Of a stretch of 64,000 nucleotides of DNA, positions 36,039 to 49,347 are shown piece by piece; position 1 is the stretch's first letter; every line of letters begins with the position of its first letter. The DNA is from Limanda limanda (lineage: Eukaryota; Chordata; Actinopteri; Pleuronectiformes; Pleuronectidae): the NCBI RefSeq assembly GCF_963576545.1, contig NC_083636.1, positions 8,930,856 through 8,994,855 of the forward strand, given 5' to 3'. The position numbers and the translations under genes were made by a program. The notes below the pieces were generated by a model that was not told where the DNA came from, did no database searches, and worked only from the letters and a program-made list of their open reading frames with translations.

Positions 36039-38722
36039 CAGTTTCAATTTTGCAGCATGCGTGTGTTCTTTCATCCCTGCAGGCGATATAGCAGTGTTCA
36101 ACTTGTTTGGTTCTTATCTTCAGCATTTTTGGATATCTCTCTTGTCCGAACTTTTTGGAAATTACTCTGATGTGGAATGAAACAAGGCTTTTTCGGGTGA
36201 AAGATGAAAAGTAGTGTTACATCAGTAGGATTTAAGGATGACAAATAACCTCTTAGTGAGTCAACAAATCGCATTTTCAAAAATCCTCTTTAGAGCCTTT
36301 CCAGTGTGCGTGGGGGGAAAAAAGGCAAAACCCAAACCTTTTTTTTCCCCTTGCACACTTGTTAGCCAATAGCTTTTCCAAGTGGAAAGACTATGTTGTG
36401 GTGTTAAGGACACAATGAGTGTTTCACGACTGCCTCATGCATTCATGTTTGAGAGGAGCATTCAGGTGTTGAATGGAGGCTTCAGGTAGTGATGGATCCC
36501 ATTGGGACTAATTTAAGAATCCTAACACTGTTCACCATGACAAGGTGCATTCAAAGGTCAGCATTGTGACATTTGGAGAGAGTGCTGAGGGAGTGTGAAC
36601 ATGTTAGCACTTTACTAAATTATATAATTTTAATGAATTAACATTTGTATCTGCAGAAAATAGCAGCTCATGTTTATCGTTGTATTTTGAGTCTCAGAGG
36701 TACCAGTGACTCTTAATTTCATTTGTAGCCTTGCTTAATTTCTTGCCTTTCTTTCAAAGAGGATTAGTCTATACAGTTTAATCATGTGAATTAAATGATT
36801 TTTTTTTTTTTAGCTTGACCTCTACTAGGGTTATTTTGGTAATTTCTGACGCCCTTTTTTAATCTAGTGCATTTTCGCTTGTCCTGTGTTAATGCCGCTT
36901 GCAGCTCTCGTTCTAAAACTGTAAAAGTGACCTTGAGCCGTGGCATGTAAAGACTGGCTGTGTGACTCTACAGTGGTGCAGCTTCAGGGCTTCAAGAGCT
37001 GTTCATCGGTTCATTTTAAGTTTGGTGAAGCTTGACTCAGTACTTCAAACCCAAACTGGAGAATCAGTGGATTTTAGCGTTGTTGAGAATGCGCCAGATG
37101 ATGTGAATGCGCTGTTCTTGTGATTTACAATGTCACTTAATTTGACAAATCCCAGCCACTGCTGCTGGTTGCCTGTTTACTAAAAGTTTGTTGATCTTAA
37201 TATTTAACGTATCGCTAGTCCAAATCACACCAGATTTCAACACTGCACTTCAATGGGCCATTAACAGTACACATGCCATATGAAAAGGAGATAATATGAA
37301 TGGTTCTTGAGCTATGCCTTCTACATACAGACAGACAAATATTTCTAGAAGTAATAGATAGGTCTGTCTTTTGTGAGTCCTCATTTTCAGTACCATATTC
37401 AAATTCTGGAATAATGCTTTAAGAGTTTATGGAAACCTTTAAAGTACTCAGTTTGGGTCCCTTTTGCATCAGAGACCTTGTACCGATTTGATTTGGCGTG
37501 AATACAAACATTTTTGCACTTAGGCCTCCACTTGCTATCCTTGGTTCAAGGCAAACATGGAAAACCCTGCTGAGTTGCATCATGGGAAAAGTATGATGTT
37601 TTTTTTATCGTAGTGAATTCCCCTAAGATAAAATATATACTATAGTGCAGTTTTGTGCATCTAGATTGCTGCATTGTATACATGTACAACTATTCATGTC
37701 GACAACTCTCTATCTACCTGCCACCCAACAATGGAAGCATTTGCAGTGGCATGTCGAATTGTCAGAACACTGGCTAACTTGCTTCTTTCCAACCTTGTTG
37801 CATATTGCCAGAACTGAGACTTGGCTCTTCATGATATTTCTACTTGGTGTTTGTGTACTTTTTGATGAAGAAAGTATAACACTGGCTTTGTGGACCTGTG
37901 TTATCAGGTGCACACATGCATATAGTGTTTTTATGAAAGCGTATCACTGGTAGACACTTTCTCTTCACATTGTTATAGGTCTTGTAATTTAGCAGTGGTT
38001 GCATTGACAGTAGTACTGGGAGCAGCTGAATTAGAATTAGTAGCAACAGTGGTAGTAACAGAGCAGCAGGATATAATTTCACGTGAAGTCCTAAACCACA
38101 GAGGCATGTAATCCCTTCTGTGCCTAATATAAATGTAGTAATTTCCTGACTATCCATAATTCAGGAGTGTAATTGATGCGTGAGTTGTGTCTTAAATAGA
38201 AACATTAATGGGGACTCATACGAGAAATGGCACCATTTAGCAAATTGTTCCCACTGTTTAATTAACATGATTTTATTAATGACGGCCTCATAACAGTCGA
38301 TCCACAGTGAGCTGACAGTTTACATGAAAGCATTGTTGTAATGTTAAAAGAAAAAACTGAAACACTGTTGATCATACACCCTGCAGACTGTGTTACATAA
38401 TCAAAGGTTACATACAATATCTGTCACTCAAATGATTCTTCATCCTTCACTCTGTAATACTTTTAAAAGTCGATGTTACTATTTTCTGTGCATTAGCTGT
38501 CTTAATGGAGCCCAAACTGAAATTTACACACATAACTGATGTAAAGTTGTTTCAAACATTCTTAAGAGATGCATCAAAAATTTATGATGCATTTCTCCCT
38601 AGAAAAAAGAGATTTCCTATCTCCAGGGACCTCATGTTTAAATCAAATGTGCTGAACGTGTAAGAGCATGTGCAGCCTTAGTGGAATTTGGTCCTATAAC
38701 GCTGGTAGCACTTGTTCCACAC

Positions 38723-38822
38723 TTGCTGTATATGTGCTGTATAGCTGTATAGATTCTAACAATGTCTGCTAATTGCTGTATATGTGCTGTATAGCTGTAT
38801 AGATTCTAACAATGTCTGCTAA
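38723..38822. repeat. Perfect 50-bp tandem duplication
   Basis: Two head-to-tail copies, each starting TTGCTGTATATGTGCTGTAT and ending CAATGTCTGCTAA. No mismatch is seen, so the duplication is young or the copies are assembly-sensitive. Confidence 0.92.
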
Positions 38823-39453
38823 TGCACGAAGAAACCTCCATTAAAAAATCTCCACTTGCATTGGCATTCGTTCAATTTTTCATCACAAATAAAACCATTC
38901 AGAGTGAAGAAATATTATTGACACTTTAAATGATTTAACACATAAGTAACAAACAGGGATCTGAGGAGTAGTACGTTTCCTGGCGTACCTACAGCTTTGA
39001 AATGGACATCGTGTTCTGCAGATCTCGCTCCACAGAGTAGAGGGGGGGGGGGGGGGGGAGGATGAAACGGACAGAAATTCAATCACTAGAATAAAAGATT
39101 AATATCTAATGCACCCTGTGGGTTCTATAATAACTGTGAAAACCTTCTGCTCACCATTGAATTGAGTGTTGCAGAAAGGTGAGGAAATTGCTTCAGCTGT
39201 ATAATTTGAGCTTATTTCATCCTGCAGGGTTTCCTCATGTTTCTTATCTTTTGGATGCGAAGTTAGTCAAAAATGACCTTGCTAGTCTCTCTCTTTTTAT
39301 TCGCTTTTGTAATAATGTAATGTTAGATATAACTTTAATAAACCCATTTTAAGTTTGATGGATGACATTACTGTTACTTGCTGTATGTATATTTCTTAAC
39401 TAGTGTTGACACTGCTGCTAGATTCACAGTTGGATTCATAGATCGTAGACTGT

Positions 39454-39835
39454 ATCTAAAAATGTTGGACATGACTGTTTACCAAAATGGAACCCAAAGC
39501 GCCTTCATCACCTTCTGGTGGCTGTCTACAATATAGGTCATAAATCCCAACTCCTCCATGTTAGCAATTGGACCAGACTAAATCCTTTAATGCTATAAAA
39601 ACCGGGTAAAACACAGTGATTGACAACTGAGATGTAACAACTGAGATGGGATGTAACCATGTTGCCATGGTTACATCCCCCCCCATCGATGCTGCGCAGA
39701 CTCTAGCTCCAAATGCACAAGATGGCAGTGTTTGTATCCAGGATATTTTGGATTAATTTCTGGATATTGGGAGGAAGTTGAGACCTGTCGTCTGTCTTTA
39801 TTTGAAGTTTATGTGGTAGATTCACAATCACGGGT
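39454..39835 (+). repeat. Dispersed repeat, 'AAGATGGCAG...ATCCAGGATATTTTGG' family, copy 1
   Basis: Shares ordered blocks with 40690-41033: ATATAGGTCATAAATC, TGTTAG/TGTCAG, ATAAAAAC, CACAAGATGGCAG, TATCCAGGATATTTTGG and a GTC-TCTTTAT end. No ORF. Family unnamed here. Confidence 0.65.
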
Positions 39836-40689
39836 CAAGGTGTTTCTTTTAGGAGTTGTTTTTGGGAACTGAGTAAAGGATTTGAATTCAACGCTGCTCA
39901 TTGGCCAACGTGTCCAGCCACAGGAGAGAAAGCTCAATCTAAATGTGACTTTAAAGTGAAACAGTTTGCAAAATCCACTACATTTATCATATCACAGCCA
40001 GAAAGTTTCTTTCTGCCAAACCAAAACTGTAGCTGATGTTTTTAGTTTTTATAATCAAAGCACCTGAGCATAAGTTAGTGAAAGTGCTTGAGACCAAAGC
40101 AGTAAGAGCTCAGGCGAGAGGTGCTGCAGAATGGATGTTTCAACAACTAATGTGCTTTAGAGTGAGGGCCATGCCAGAGTGGGTGGAGGAGGCAGACAGA
40201 GAAGAGGGAATGTGATTCAGTGCTGTGAGAGTGATGTGAGCCATTTGTTGAAGGGATGAGTGTTCAGCCCACAATGAGATAGAGAGGAATTCTGATGTTA
40301 TGACTACAGATTAGAGCCAGACTAACCTGATATTGTCAACATGTAAGGCGAGCTTATTAGCAGCGATTTCATGGAAGGGAGTTGGGACTAGGTGGCATGA
40401 TTATGAGCTTATGACGCTCTTCATTAAAATGGGCAAAAACAAAAGCAAAAACAAGTTTTACAGCACGCATTTGATGCCATTTTGATGCTGAGTGTTGCTG
40501 TTAGATAATTCTGTCAGATTCACAGCATAACCATTGCACATTATCTGTGGAAAATTACAGGGAAATGTCTCCTTAAACGGCACGAAGGGGGGACATCTGT
40601 GCGGCTTAAAGGTTCAGTGGGTCAGGGTTACTGGCATGTAGTGCTAAAGTTTCATATTGCAATCAAAATGTCCTCAAAAGTGAAGCAAA

Positions 40690-41033
40690 CGCGTGTTGAT
40701 CGACACTGGGTGGCTAGATGCAGTATAGGTCATAAATCATGCCTCCTTTATGTCAGTGGATGGCCCATAGACCAAAGAGTCAAAGTACAAGTCAAATACA
40801 TTTTTCCCAAAGATGGTTTCGGTCTTTTTTGGTAGTTCTTATTCTATTCTATCTTATTCTATCATCACACTGATGTTCAAGTTTGATTTAATTATTTATT
40901 CGATGTTATAAAAACAGGGTGACGTATTCAGCACAAGATGGCAGCGTTCATATCCAGGATATTTTGGCTTCATTTCTGATTAGCTTGGAGGAGGGGGAGA
41001 TGCGTCATCCATCTTTATGTGCAGTCTATGGTG
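40690..41033 (+). repeat. Dispersed repeat, same family, copy 2
   Basis: Ordered block similarity to 39454-39835, ending CATCTTTATGTGCAGTCTAT. A third partial end (TGGCTTCACTTTTGGGGAGC and CAGTCTATGG) is at 47560-47635. Confidence 0.65.
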
Positions 41034-41384
41034 TAGCAGAAATGATTATGGATTAGAGTTTCTATAGTATTAGTCCTTTTTTGGGCTAAGAAGCATGGCG
41101 TTGCAACATTCTAGACTCCTTGGATTAGGACAAAAACACATAATTATGAACTTCATCCAATTTCATCATTAGGTGCCTTAGTTGGAAAGAAAATTGCTGC
41201 TTTGGTGCAGTGCTGGGTCATGCAAGATAGAGAAGGTCAGTGTTCCGATTACCTGGTTCTTCCAGTTCGCATGCCATGGTGTCTTTGCCCCTGATGGTTG
41301 ATACATCGGAATGTGAATGACGTGGGATTGAAAAGTGCCCACGCATAGAAGCACTTTATGATTGTGTGCATGACTGAATATAAT

Positions 41385-41462
41385 TCCTTGTAGGTAATGT
41401 AGTGTAAAGCGCTTTGAGCCGTCAATAAGACTAAAAATGTGCAATATAAATACAGCCCATAT
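41385..41462 (+). mobile_element. LINE2-tailed SINE 3' fragment
   Basis: GTGTAAAGCGCTTTGAGCCG, AATAAGACTAAAAATGTGC and ATATAAATACAGCCCAT form the conserved tail found in many teleost SINE/LINE copies. The same tail recurs at 43855-43977. Confidence 0.6.
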
Positions 41463-42628
41463 AGCATTTACAAATGACATTCTTTATAATAAGCTTTTTT
41501 CTTTCATCCCCCACCGAAAGAGCAGGAATGGATTTGTAAAGAGGACAATTCATTGATGAAATTGTGATCTCATGCAGTGATTGAGCCCAGTCCAATGAAG
41601 AGTGTGTGTTTTACAATAATCACAGTAATATTACACAACCATGAAATTAAGAAAAAAGAAGAGAAAGGGCATGTACTGGGGTTAATGACTGTCATGAATA
41701 AAGCTAATGTGCAATCAAACGCTAATGAAAGAGGATGCCTGCAAGGACACAATTAATATAAGGTCATTTCACCTCAGGCTTCCTGGTTACAATCACATGC
41801 AGTTCAGTGTTGCTGGTCGAGTGGGAGACGGTGTCATCTTCAGATTTTTTGCCAAAACATTGTCAAGGTCAAGCAGAGGCATTGAATCTGTGTTGTTGCT
41901 AAACTTGTCCACAGTGAAAGGAAATGAAAACTGGCCACTCCAAGGTGTCAAGATCCAAACCTCTCAGTTTGGGTTTTTATCAGTGTTTAAAGCTTACAGC
42001 TTTCGTTTCAATTCAAACTGAGGCGATGTTTGGAAACTGACACGTCTTGTTCTGGAGCAGGACACAGAATAAGAAGTTTTATATTCCGTGGTTTTACAAT
42101 CTGTGTTTGGAAGTTTTGTTTTCAGAATCACATTTATAGCACCGTGTATTTAAAGTCAATTTAAAGCAATGCATCACATTATGAGCATCTGAGGTCAAGC
42201 AGTGTAGTAGTTTGACCAGGCAGACCAGAGGCTGTTTCTTCTTTCCTCAAATAGCCTCCCTCGGTCTCAGCCATCGAGAAACTGGGTCAAGGTGTTGATG
42301 CTTAATGCTTCATGGCAACGCTGGACACCGAATGGCTGCTGTTAAGACAGGAAGGAATTAAGTGTCCATGTGTGTGGTGTGTGGTGTCTGTGTGCTTTTT
42401 ATATAAGTGTGAGTTTATAAACATAAATACTTTTATAAGCTATTAGAGTGTATGTAAAGCCTTCGTTAGAAGGTGTTGAAAAACCAATGTGGGTTACATG
42501 CACAAGCTTTATTCATCCAGCAGTGTGCCTGCTGTGGAGGCCCATCCTGTCAGTCAGCTGATGATGACTCTCTGTTAATGCAGTGACTTTGCTATATCTC
42601 TTTAGTTACAGTGGTTATAATGATTGAC

Positions 42629-42963
42629 TTAAAGGGATAGTTCACAGAAAAATTAAAATTCACCCTTTATCTACTCACCACTATACCGATGGAGCGGTGG
42701 CTGAAGTGTTTTCAGTCCACAAAACACTTTAGGAGTCTCAGGGGTAAACAGCGTTTCAGCCAAAGTGACCTCTTCTTCAGACGTGTTAAAACAACAGAAA
42801 AAAACACAACATGCCTCCATGCTGCTTGTGTGGTGTCATTCCAAGTGTCCGCAAGCCCTGACACATATTCGACCAAACCATACCAAACCATGTTTTTAGC
42901 CTAAATGTCCACTGGCTACAAACATGGAGTTTTATAACATTTTTCGGTGAACTATCCCTTTAA
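42629..42963 (+). mobile_element. Complete TTAA-flanked MITE
   Basis: Starts TTAAAGGGATAGTTCAC and ends with the reverse complement GTGAACTATCCCTTTAA, so it has terminal inverted repeats of at least 15 bp and TTAA at both ends (target-site duplication). It is about 335 bp and non-coding. This repeat end is abundant in teleosts; TTAA targets suggest a piggyBac- or Kolobok-type parent, which I cannot decide. Other copies: 30890-31032 and 46446-46504. Confidence 0.88.
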
Positions 42964-43852
42964 ACCAGGTTATTCCACTTAGTCACTTACTGTACTCTTG
43001 AGGCTTTTCATAGAACCACCAAATTGCATATGATTATAACAGCACAAAAGGCTGAGAGGAGAATGGCAAAATCACTGTTGTGTTAAGTAGGTCAGCATGA
43101 GAGTGTATTTACTGTATATTGAAATGTAAATGATCAAAATTTACATAGTGGTTCCAGCCCTGCTCTCAGGGGTTTTTCTCAGGTAGGAGTACGTGTAAGA
43201 AAGCCGCAACATCCCTAACTTATTTCCATTCATCAGACAATCACAGCCACTCTAAGACAGCCAGGTGTAAAGTGCAGCATCCAGCCCCTCCTCCTTCCTG
43301 AGACAGAAGGGGATGTAAAGCCCTGGTACTGAAGGGACAGATGTGAGAAAGAAGCCGTGCACGGATACTGCAGCTGAAGCTGACCCAGATTCCACCAGTA
43401 GGAAGGTGAAAGGAGCGTCTTATGTACAGAGTAATATCCTATGTCTCTGAGGCGGGCGATGACAGCTTTGCCCTTTGAATTGTTTGATCCAATATTTCAG
43501 AGCGGATGTAAGGTCACAGTCTGGGGGATATGAGCTTCCACTCGTATCTTCAACCCATTATTTGGCCTTATCATCTGTCCCCGCTCATACATAGGGAATG
43601 TGCGTGTGAGACAATTTTGACTTTCAATTCTAGGTGAGGACATTTTTAAGCTTTGGATGACGGTGAAGGACAGTTTAAGGTTAGGATTCCTGTCAAAAGC
43701 CGAGACACGATTTAAGTGTAATTTGAGGCGTCACTTGGGAATACGCTACAGTACCTGGCACCAAGCAGCAGACAAAGGTAATGAAAAGCTAACCAGAGAC
43801 CAAAGATAGAGCTAAGAGGACAGTGAATATTCATAGGAAAAAAATAAAAATA

Positions 43853-43977
43853 AAGTGCTGCTAATAGCTGCACTGTATGAATGTGTGGGTGAATGGGTTA
43901 ATGGCAAAACTGTACAGTAAAGTGCTTTGAGTGGTCATTAAGACTAGAAAAGCGCTATATAAATACAGACCATTTTA
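43853..43977 (+). mobile_element. LINE2-tailed SINE 3' region
   Basis: TGTGTGGGTGAATGGGTTAA, GTAAAGTGCTTTGAGTGG, AGACTAGAAAAGCGCTATAT and AAATACAGACCATTT: a better-preserved copy of the tail at 41385-41462. Confidence 0.68.
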
Positions 43978-43984
43978 AACCATT

Positions 43985-44122
43985 AACTCTGACGCCTGTG
44001 TGAATGGTGGGATAGAATAAGCAGTGCATATAGAAGTGCAGTATAAATGTGAGTGTGAATGTGACTTGTGCTCGAGGGATCGATACGACTTGAAAAGTGC
44101 TCTGTAAATGCTGTCCATTTCT
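43985..44122 (+). mobile_element. Degenerate second copy of the same SINE tail
   Basis: Immediately follows the previous copy. GTGAGTGTGAATGTGACTTG, GACTTGAAAAGTGCTCTGTA and AATGCTGTCCATTT align to the tail with many changes, so it is an older copy. Confidence 0.5.
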
Positions 44123-44124
44123 CC

Positions 44125-46440
44125 AAAGACGAAAAACATGTTTTTCAACATATTTATAGAAATTGTGTTTAAGCCTTAGAGACATTGTAAAATGTTCTGG
44201 TTCACTACTGACTACACTCGTATAATACATGCGGTATATCCCACAGATGTATTCAGACTCAGAACAAAACAACATTTAGTTTCAAGACATTTGTTGAAAT
44301 TATGCTTCAGGAGCAGTTTCCATAATGTCGGTGTTTATTCGCCTCAAACACGCACTGATTGCACAGACATTAGTCGTAAGCGAGGGCTTAGGGCTCCAAC
44401 TGTTTATCATTTCCCTGCACTTTCTCTCTTTTCTCCTCTTGTCACACACAGTCCTGAGATAGGCAAAATTGTTTCACTCTGTTGATACATTGCCAATGCA
44501 TGCACATTGCATCCTCACCTCAATTGGAGGAGGCTAAACCTTGTCCACTTGTGTTTTTCATAAAATTTGCTGAGCATTTTGAAGCGCATGGAAATATTGT
44601 TTACTGCATGTCATTTTTCTGTGGTGTTGCAGACTGCACAGTCCATCTGAGCTGACTTCTGTATCCATTCTATTTTTTATTAGTCATGTGGGTACAAGCA
44701 GTAGCCATCTATGGAGAACCTGTTCACTTCCTTTTAATGTTGTTGTACCTAAATTGGCTGAGGGCAGTCGCAAGGTTGTCCTTTTTTAAATTGAGTTAAA
44801 CAGCAACAATTACTATTTACCCTGCTTCTTCAAAAAAGGAACACATTTTATGTTGTCAAATAAAGTATTGGTAATGTATTAGAATTGAATTAAAAAACAT
44901 TACAGATGTCCCTTTTCTTCTCTTCTAGCAAGGTTGATTTTGCCCATATCACGCTAGCATTCTCCAAATAAAGGCCCAATGTTCAGTTAAGGATTTGCAA
45001 CTGATTGCGACAGGACACTTGACCTCAATGGCACTCAATGTCAGAGGAAAGCGAATGAGGAGAAATTTCCATCTGACAGAGGACCAGGGGGATCATTGTG
45101 TGCGACAGCCAAATGTGAATCTGGTCACTGTCGCATCTGCTAACCTGTCATGGTCATGGGTTTAATAACTAAATTCGATGGTCACACAGAAACGGGGTCT
45201 GGTGACTTCTAAATGGCAAATATAAAGTGTCTTGTGCAAACTCAGAAAATCTAAAAAGCTGAAGAAACATTTAGAAGAACAAAATAAAAGTGCCTTGCAG
45301 ACAAAAATAAGAAATGCAAATCAATATGAAGGAAGCTGTGATTTTAGATGCAAATCCCATTTCGCTGCATTTCACATAGCTTGTTACCATATTTTCTGAA
45401 TGATAGTAATTTGAGGTTGCTGCAAACGTTGGCTGCTTTTCGATCCCATATTTCTTTTCCTTTTAAAACACAGAACAAAAGAAGCCTGTGTGGCTGCTGA
45501 AAAGGAAACCATTTGGAAAAGGATTTTTTTATGCTCTCCAACATACTACACTCATTAAATTACTAACACTGTCTAAACTGAATATGTAAATCCCCTGGAG
45601 AGGAGCTGCTGCCACTGCAGTAAAATAAATAAACTTAAATTTGTTCTTTTTGGTAATTGTAAGTCTGAGACAGACAAATCAAAACAAACTCCGAGGGCTT
45701 GTGTAATGATTTCTTTAAGAGAAATAAACTGTCTAAGCTTGACTTTAAAGGGACGTCAAACAGTGACTGCAGCGACAAGTGATTGACTGAGAGTAAAGTG
45801 GATCAGTAGAAGAAATGGCCAAATAAATGAGAAACTGTTTGAGACAGACAGACAGAGAAACACCAGGAGAAAGCGGAAAACAGACATGGACATGTCAGCT
45901 GTGTTGCCCTGGCAACTGCAGCCAGGAAACAGCAGGAGTGTTTTATTTTCATGTTTTCTTTGTTTTCCTGCTGTTTGCAGGGATGATCCAGGATGTGACA
46001 TCAGGACCTCTCTGTTTAATGTCTGTGTGTGCAAACAGTCTGCTATGCAGCTTACAAGCAGCACTCATTATCTATAATACTTAACAAAGCAGCTAGAGCC
46101 TTGACATTTAAAGAAGGCGTGTTCGGTGATCCATCTGTAGGGCGTGCAGGTTACGAGGGGCAGGAAGCATGTGTTGGACGCGTGGCTTTCTGTCTGTTGT
46201 GTTTCAGCCTCCGAGGGATACAACTATTCCATAAGAGGAAGGCTTTGTCAGGAAAAAACAAACTGGAATAAAAGCATCTGAGCTAGAGGGAAGTACACGA
46301 TGTACATTTGCTTTGAAGCTGGAGTGAACCACTTCACACACTGCATGGGGCTTCGGATGCTTATACTTTTTTCAAAACAGAATTTATTGCATTTTATTGT
46401 ATGAGACGAAACACAAGAATGAAACACTTATATATGCCTT
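44125..46440. other. Intergenic stretch, nothing recognised
   Basis: AT-rich. ORFs on both strands at 44192-44485 and 45756-46084 overlap each other and have no recognisable domain or splice context. Confidence 0.5.
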
Positions 46441-46445
46441 ACATA

Positions 46446-46504
46446 TGCATAGTGGTGAGTAGATAAAGAGTGAATTTTCATCATTCGGTGAACTATCCCT
46501 TTAA
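46446..46504 (-). mobile_element. Terminal fragment of the TTAA-type MITE
   Basis: Reverse-strand match to the first ~60 bp of the 42629-42963 element (CTTTATCTACTCACCACTAT and GATAGTTCACCG), ending in TTAA. Confidence 0.75.
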
Positions 46505-47205
46505 GGTTAAGGTTCCTGCATCAACCAGGCATTGAGTAAAGAACATTAAATACAATAAATACTTTACGGTCCATACCTACACCGACACAGTGTACAGCCC
46601 AGTGTGCCAACTGATAACAATAAACGGGGACGCCAACAACAACCAAACAATGTTCCGCAGGATCTCTCCTCCTTGTTGCCGGCAGAGTTTGAATATTGAA
46701 TCTGAAAACTGCCAAAGGTGAATACAATTTTTATTAAAATAATTCCTATGGCAGCACTTAGCTCATCCAGAAAGTCACACAAAGCCACAGGATATAATGA
46801 ATTAATTTTGTTCTCATAGATAAGTGCTTATTTATATGAACACTAGAGGGAATAGAGATCCCCGGATTGAGTGCCTGGAGGGTTCAGTCGTTCGTGGCAC
46901 AATAAAAATGATGATTATGATGATGATAATAGTTGGGTGGTTGGATCAGCAGCTTGCAGAAGTGAGAGGTTCAGAGTGACACACACGTGTTTGGCTGTGC
47001 AGAAAGTAATAAATAATACCACTTTGAAACCGACTGATAAATGCACTAAATGCCTCTTTATCGGGCAGCCGCTTCTGTAGGTTGATCAGGTAACACAGGC
47101 CAAATACACAAATATGAACAAAAAGTCACAGGATACTGCGTGGTAATAAAACCAGTTCAAAGTCTCAAAGTAAGACTAGATGAAATTTGCATTAATGTTT
47201 TGGGC

Positions 47206-47372
47206 CAATTTGTGAGTTTCACTACCAATTTATGGGTTCATTCCTGAACCATAAAAGTTCTTCCACCAAGTTTTGTGATAATACGTTGAACAGTTTTTGC
47301 ATAATCCTGCAAACCAACCAACAAACAAACAAACAAACAAATGCAGACGAGAACATTACATTTTCCCCGGAG
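47206..47372. repeat. Teleost dispersed repeat fragment
   Basis: CCACCAAGTTTTGTGATAAT, GAACAGTTTTTGCATAATCC and a CAACCAACAAACAAACAAAC tail. Matches the pattern at 4205-4545. Confidence 0.55.
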
Positions 47373-49312
47373 GAAATTAAAGTAACATTTACTGGAAACA
47401 TAAACACTTGTGATAAGAACTACCTAAAATTACAGAAAAGATCTTTGAGATAAAAATGTATTGGATGTGTATTTAAATAGTTTGGTACTTGTCTTATCAA
47501 CGAATGTGGGGACGGCAGGTTTACTGTCCATACAGCAGCCAGACACCAGTGGTGACCAATGGTTTGCGTTGGCTTCACTTTTGGGGAGCTGTCATGTTTT
47601 CTATCCTTATAAATCTATGGTAAAACAGTCTATGGTTAAAAAAAATGAAATAGCCAAACTTCAACGTGCAGTGTCACAGAGATGGGGAAAGATACTGATG
47701 AGTCGAGTTTGTTTTAAGTGGCAACAGGCAAGTTCTCTGCTTGGTCGCACAGTGTAATGACTAACAAATTAATACACCATCTGTGTTTACATTTGTTCCC
47801 TGTGAGTGTTGTTTCACTAATTCTTTTTGCCACCAGGCATGACATTTCGCTAAAGGCTTGATATATGGCACAGAGGAAGTATCTTTGCCAGTGCCAAATG
47901 GTGAATTGCGAAGAAACAACCTGGCAGTGGAAATAGAGCCAAATGGTCCGAGGAGATGTGAAGGAAAAAGACAGACAAACGGTAAGAGCTCTGGGACCTC
48001 AGAGACAGATCAGTAAATAATCAAACCTGCCTGCTTCTGAATACCACTGGGTTTTTCACTCTGCCGTCATCATAGCTCTGAGAACACGAGTTGGAGCTTG
48101 AATCAAGATTTTTACGGTTGTGTCTTGCTTTGGACACTAGCCATGTTGTGATCCTATCCTCTGACAGAGGCACCAACAGTAATCCTACCGCTCAGTTTCC
48201 ACTAAATTTGATTGCTTTACAATTTAGATGTTATCCCCTGTGTTGTTTCTCCTCTTCAACAGGCCAGAAAACGATTCACGATAAAGTGAGCGTTCTGTCC
48301 TCTCCACAAACAGAACACCATCCCTCTTTCTTTTTCTCTGCACGCTCCCTGCTCTACCACACCTCTGTTGAACCACACTGATTACACAGAGTGCTGTGCT
48401 TCCAAAGTGCGGGGATATATGAGGAAATGTCAGATATTATCCCCTGACAGCCTTATGTAACTCTTGGGCGTGTGTCAGGGATAATCCTCTTAGAGAGGAG
48501 CAGAGTCGCCTTAATAGGAAACAAAACACCATTTGTCTGCTCTGCCCCCTGCTTTTAATAATCAAAATGGAGTTTGTATGGAGGCCACATCAGCAGAGTA
48601 ATCCACCCTGAAGGACAAGCCACTACACTCAACCTGTGATTAATTTCATGTTCAAAATGACCAGTCAGTTATAGGTGTCAGATAAACAGATGTGTTTGGG
48701 TAATGGAGAACTGGTGCTGGGATGTTTAACACAATGCTGTTGTGACTGATGTGGTGTTGGACATGCATGCAGATGCTTTGTCCAGAATAAAAAATGTCTG
48801 TGAGGTGTACAAGGTTATGTAAATATATGTATATACACTTAATGTGAAATATAGAGTAGATTTTCCGATTTACACGGGATCAAGTTCATAAAAGTGTCTT
48901 GAAGGCAGAGTTATGTTTCATCATAAATCCCAGGTCAGTAAGGATGATTGTAAAAAGCCCACTTCTGCACTGAGAGGGAGAGCCAGCTGCTCAGCCACTG
49001 AGACCAGCTTCATGGGCCACAAAGTGTGTCTGAAACGAGGTGTGAAGGTTAAAGAGGACCCACAGTCAGATCGTCACATTTCAATTCAACAATATCACAT
49101 CATAGCAGTAGCATCCTGAAATGGAGTCTCATTAAAGTACATTTTCTGACCCAAAAGGGTTTATTAAACCTTCCTGTTTGTGTTATTTTTGGTTTGACCT
49201 GCCCTAAATAATGATGTTACAATGGCAAGTAGATGTAGACATCTGCTTCTTCAGTGCAACTTAAATCTCTAACTCCCCCTGGTGGTGGCAAAGATACATT
49301 TTGTTTGTGTGC

Positions 49313-49313
<1 letters not shown>

Positions 49314-49344
<31 letters not shown>
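49314..49344. repeat. (GT)n microsatellite
   Basis: About 15 GT units with one interruption (GTGAGT) at its left edge. Confidence 0.9.

Positions 49345-49347
<3 letters not shown>

Larger units (their letters stand above)
34522..36056 (+). other. amigo2: amigo2 3' UTR (approximate end)
   Basis: AT-rich non-coding sequence after the stop codon. Two candidate poly(A) signals occur: ATTAAA at 35158-35163 and AATAAA at 36033-36038. The latter is followed about 20 nt later by a GTGTGTTCTTT downstream element, so the longer end near 36055 is preferred. Either end gives a 3' UTR length that is normal for this family. Confidence 0.5.
36060..42620. other. Intergenic stretch between amigo2 and ano4, part 1
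   Basis: No supported gene. Holds the dispersed repeats at 39454-39835 and 40690-41033, a 50-bp tandem duplication at 38723-38822, a poly-G tract near 39042, and LINE/SINE tails listed separately. The segment at about 38200-38300 is AT-cored and may be regulatory (speculative). Confidence 0.5.
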
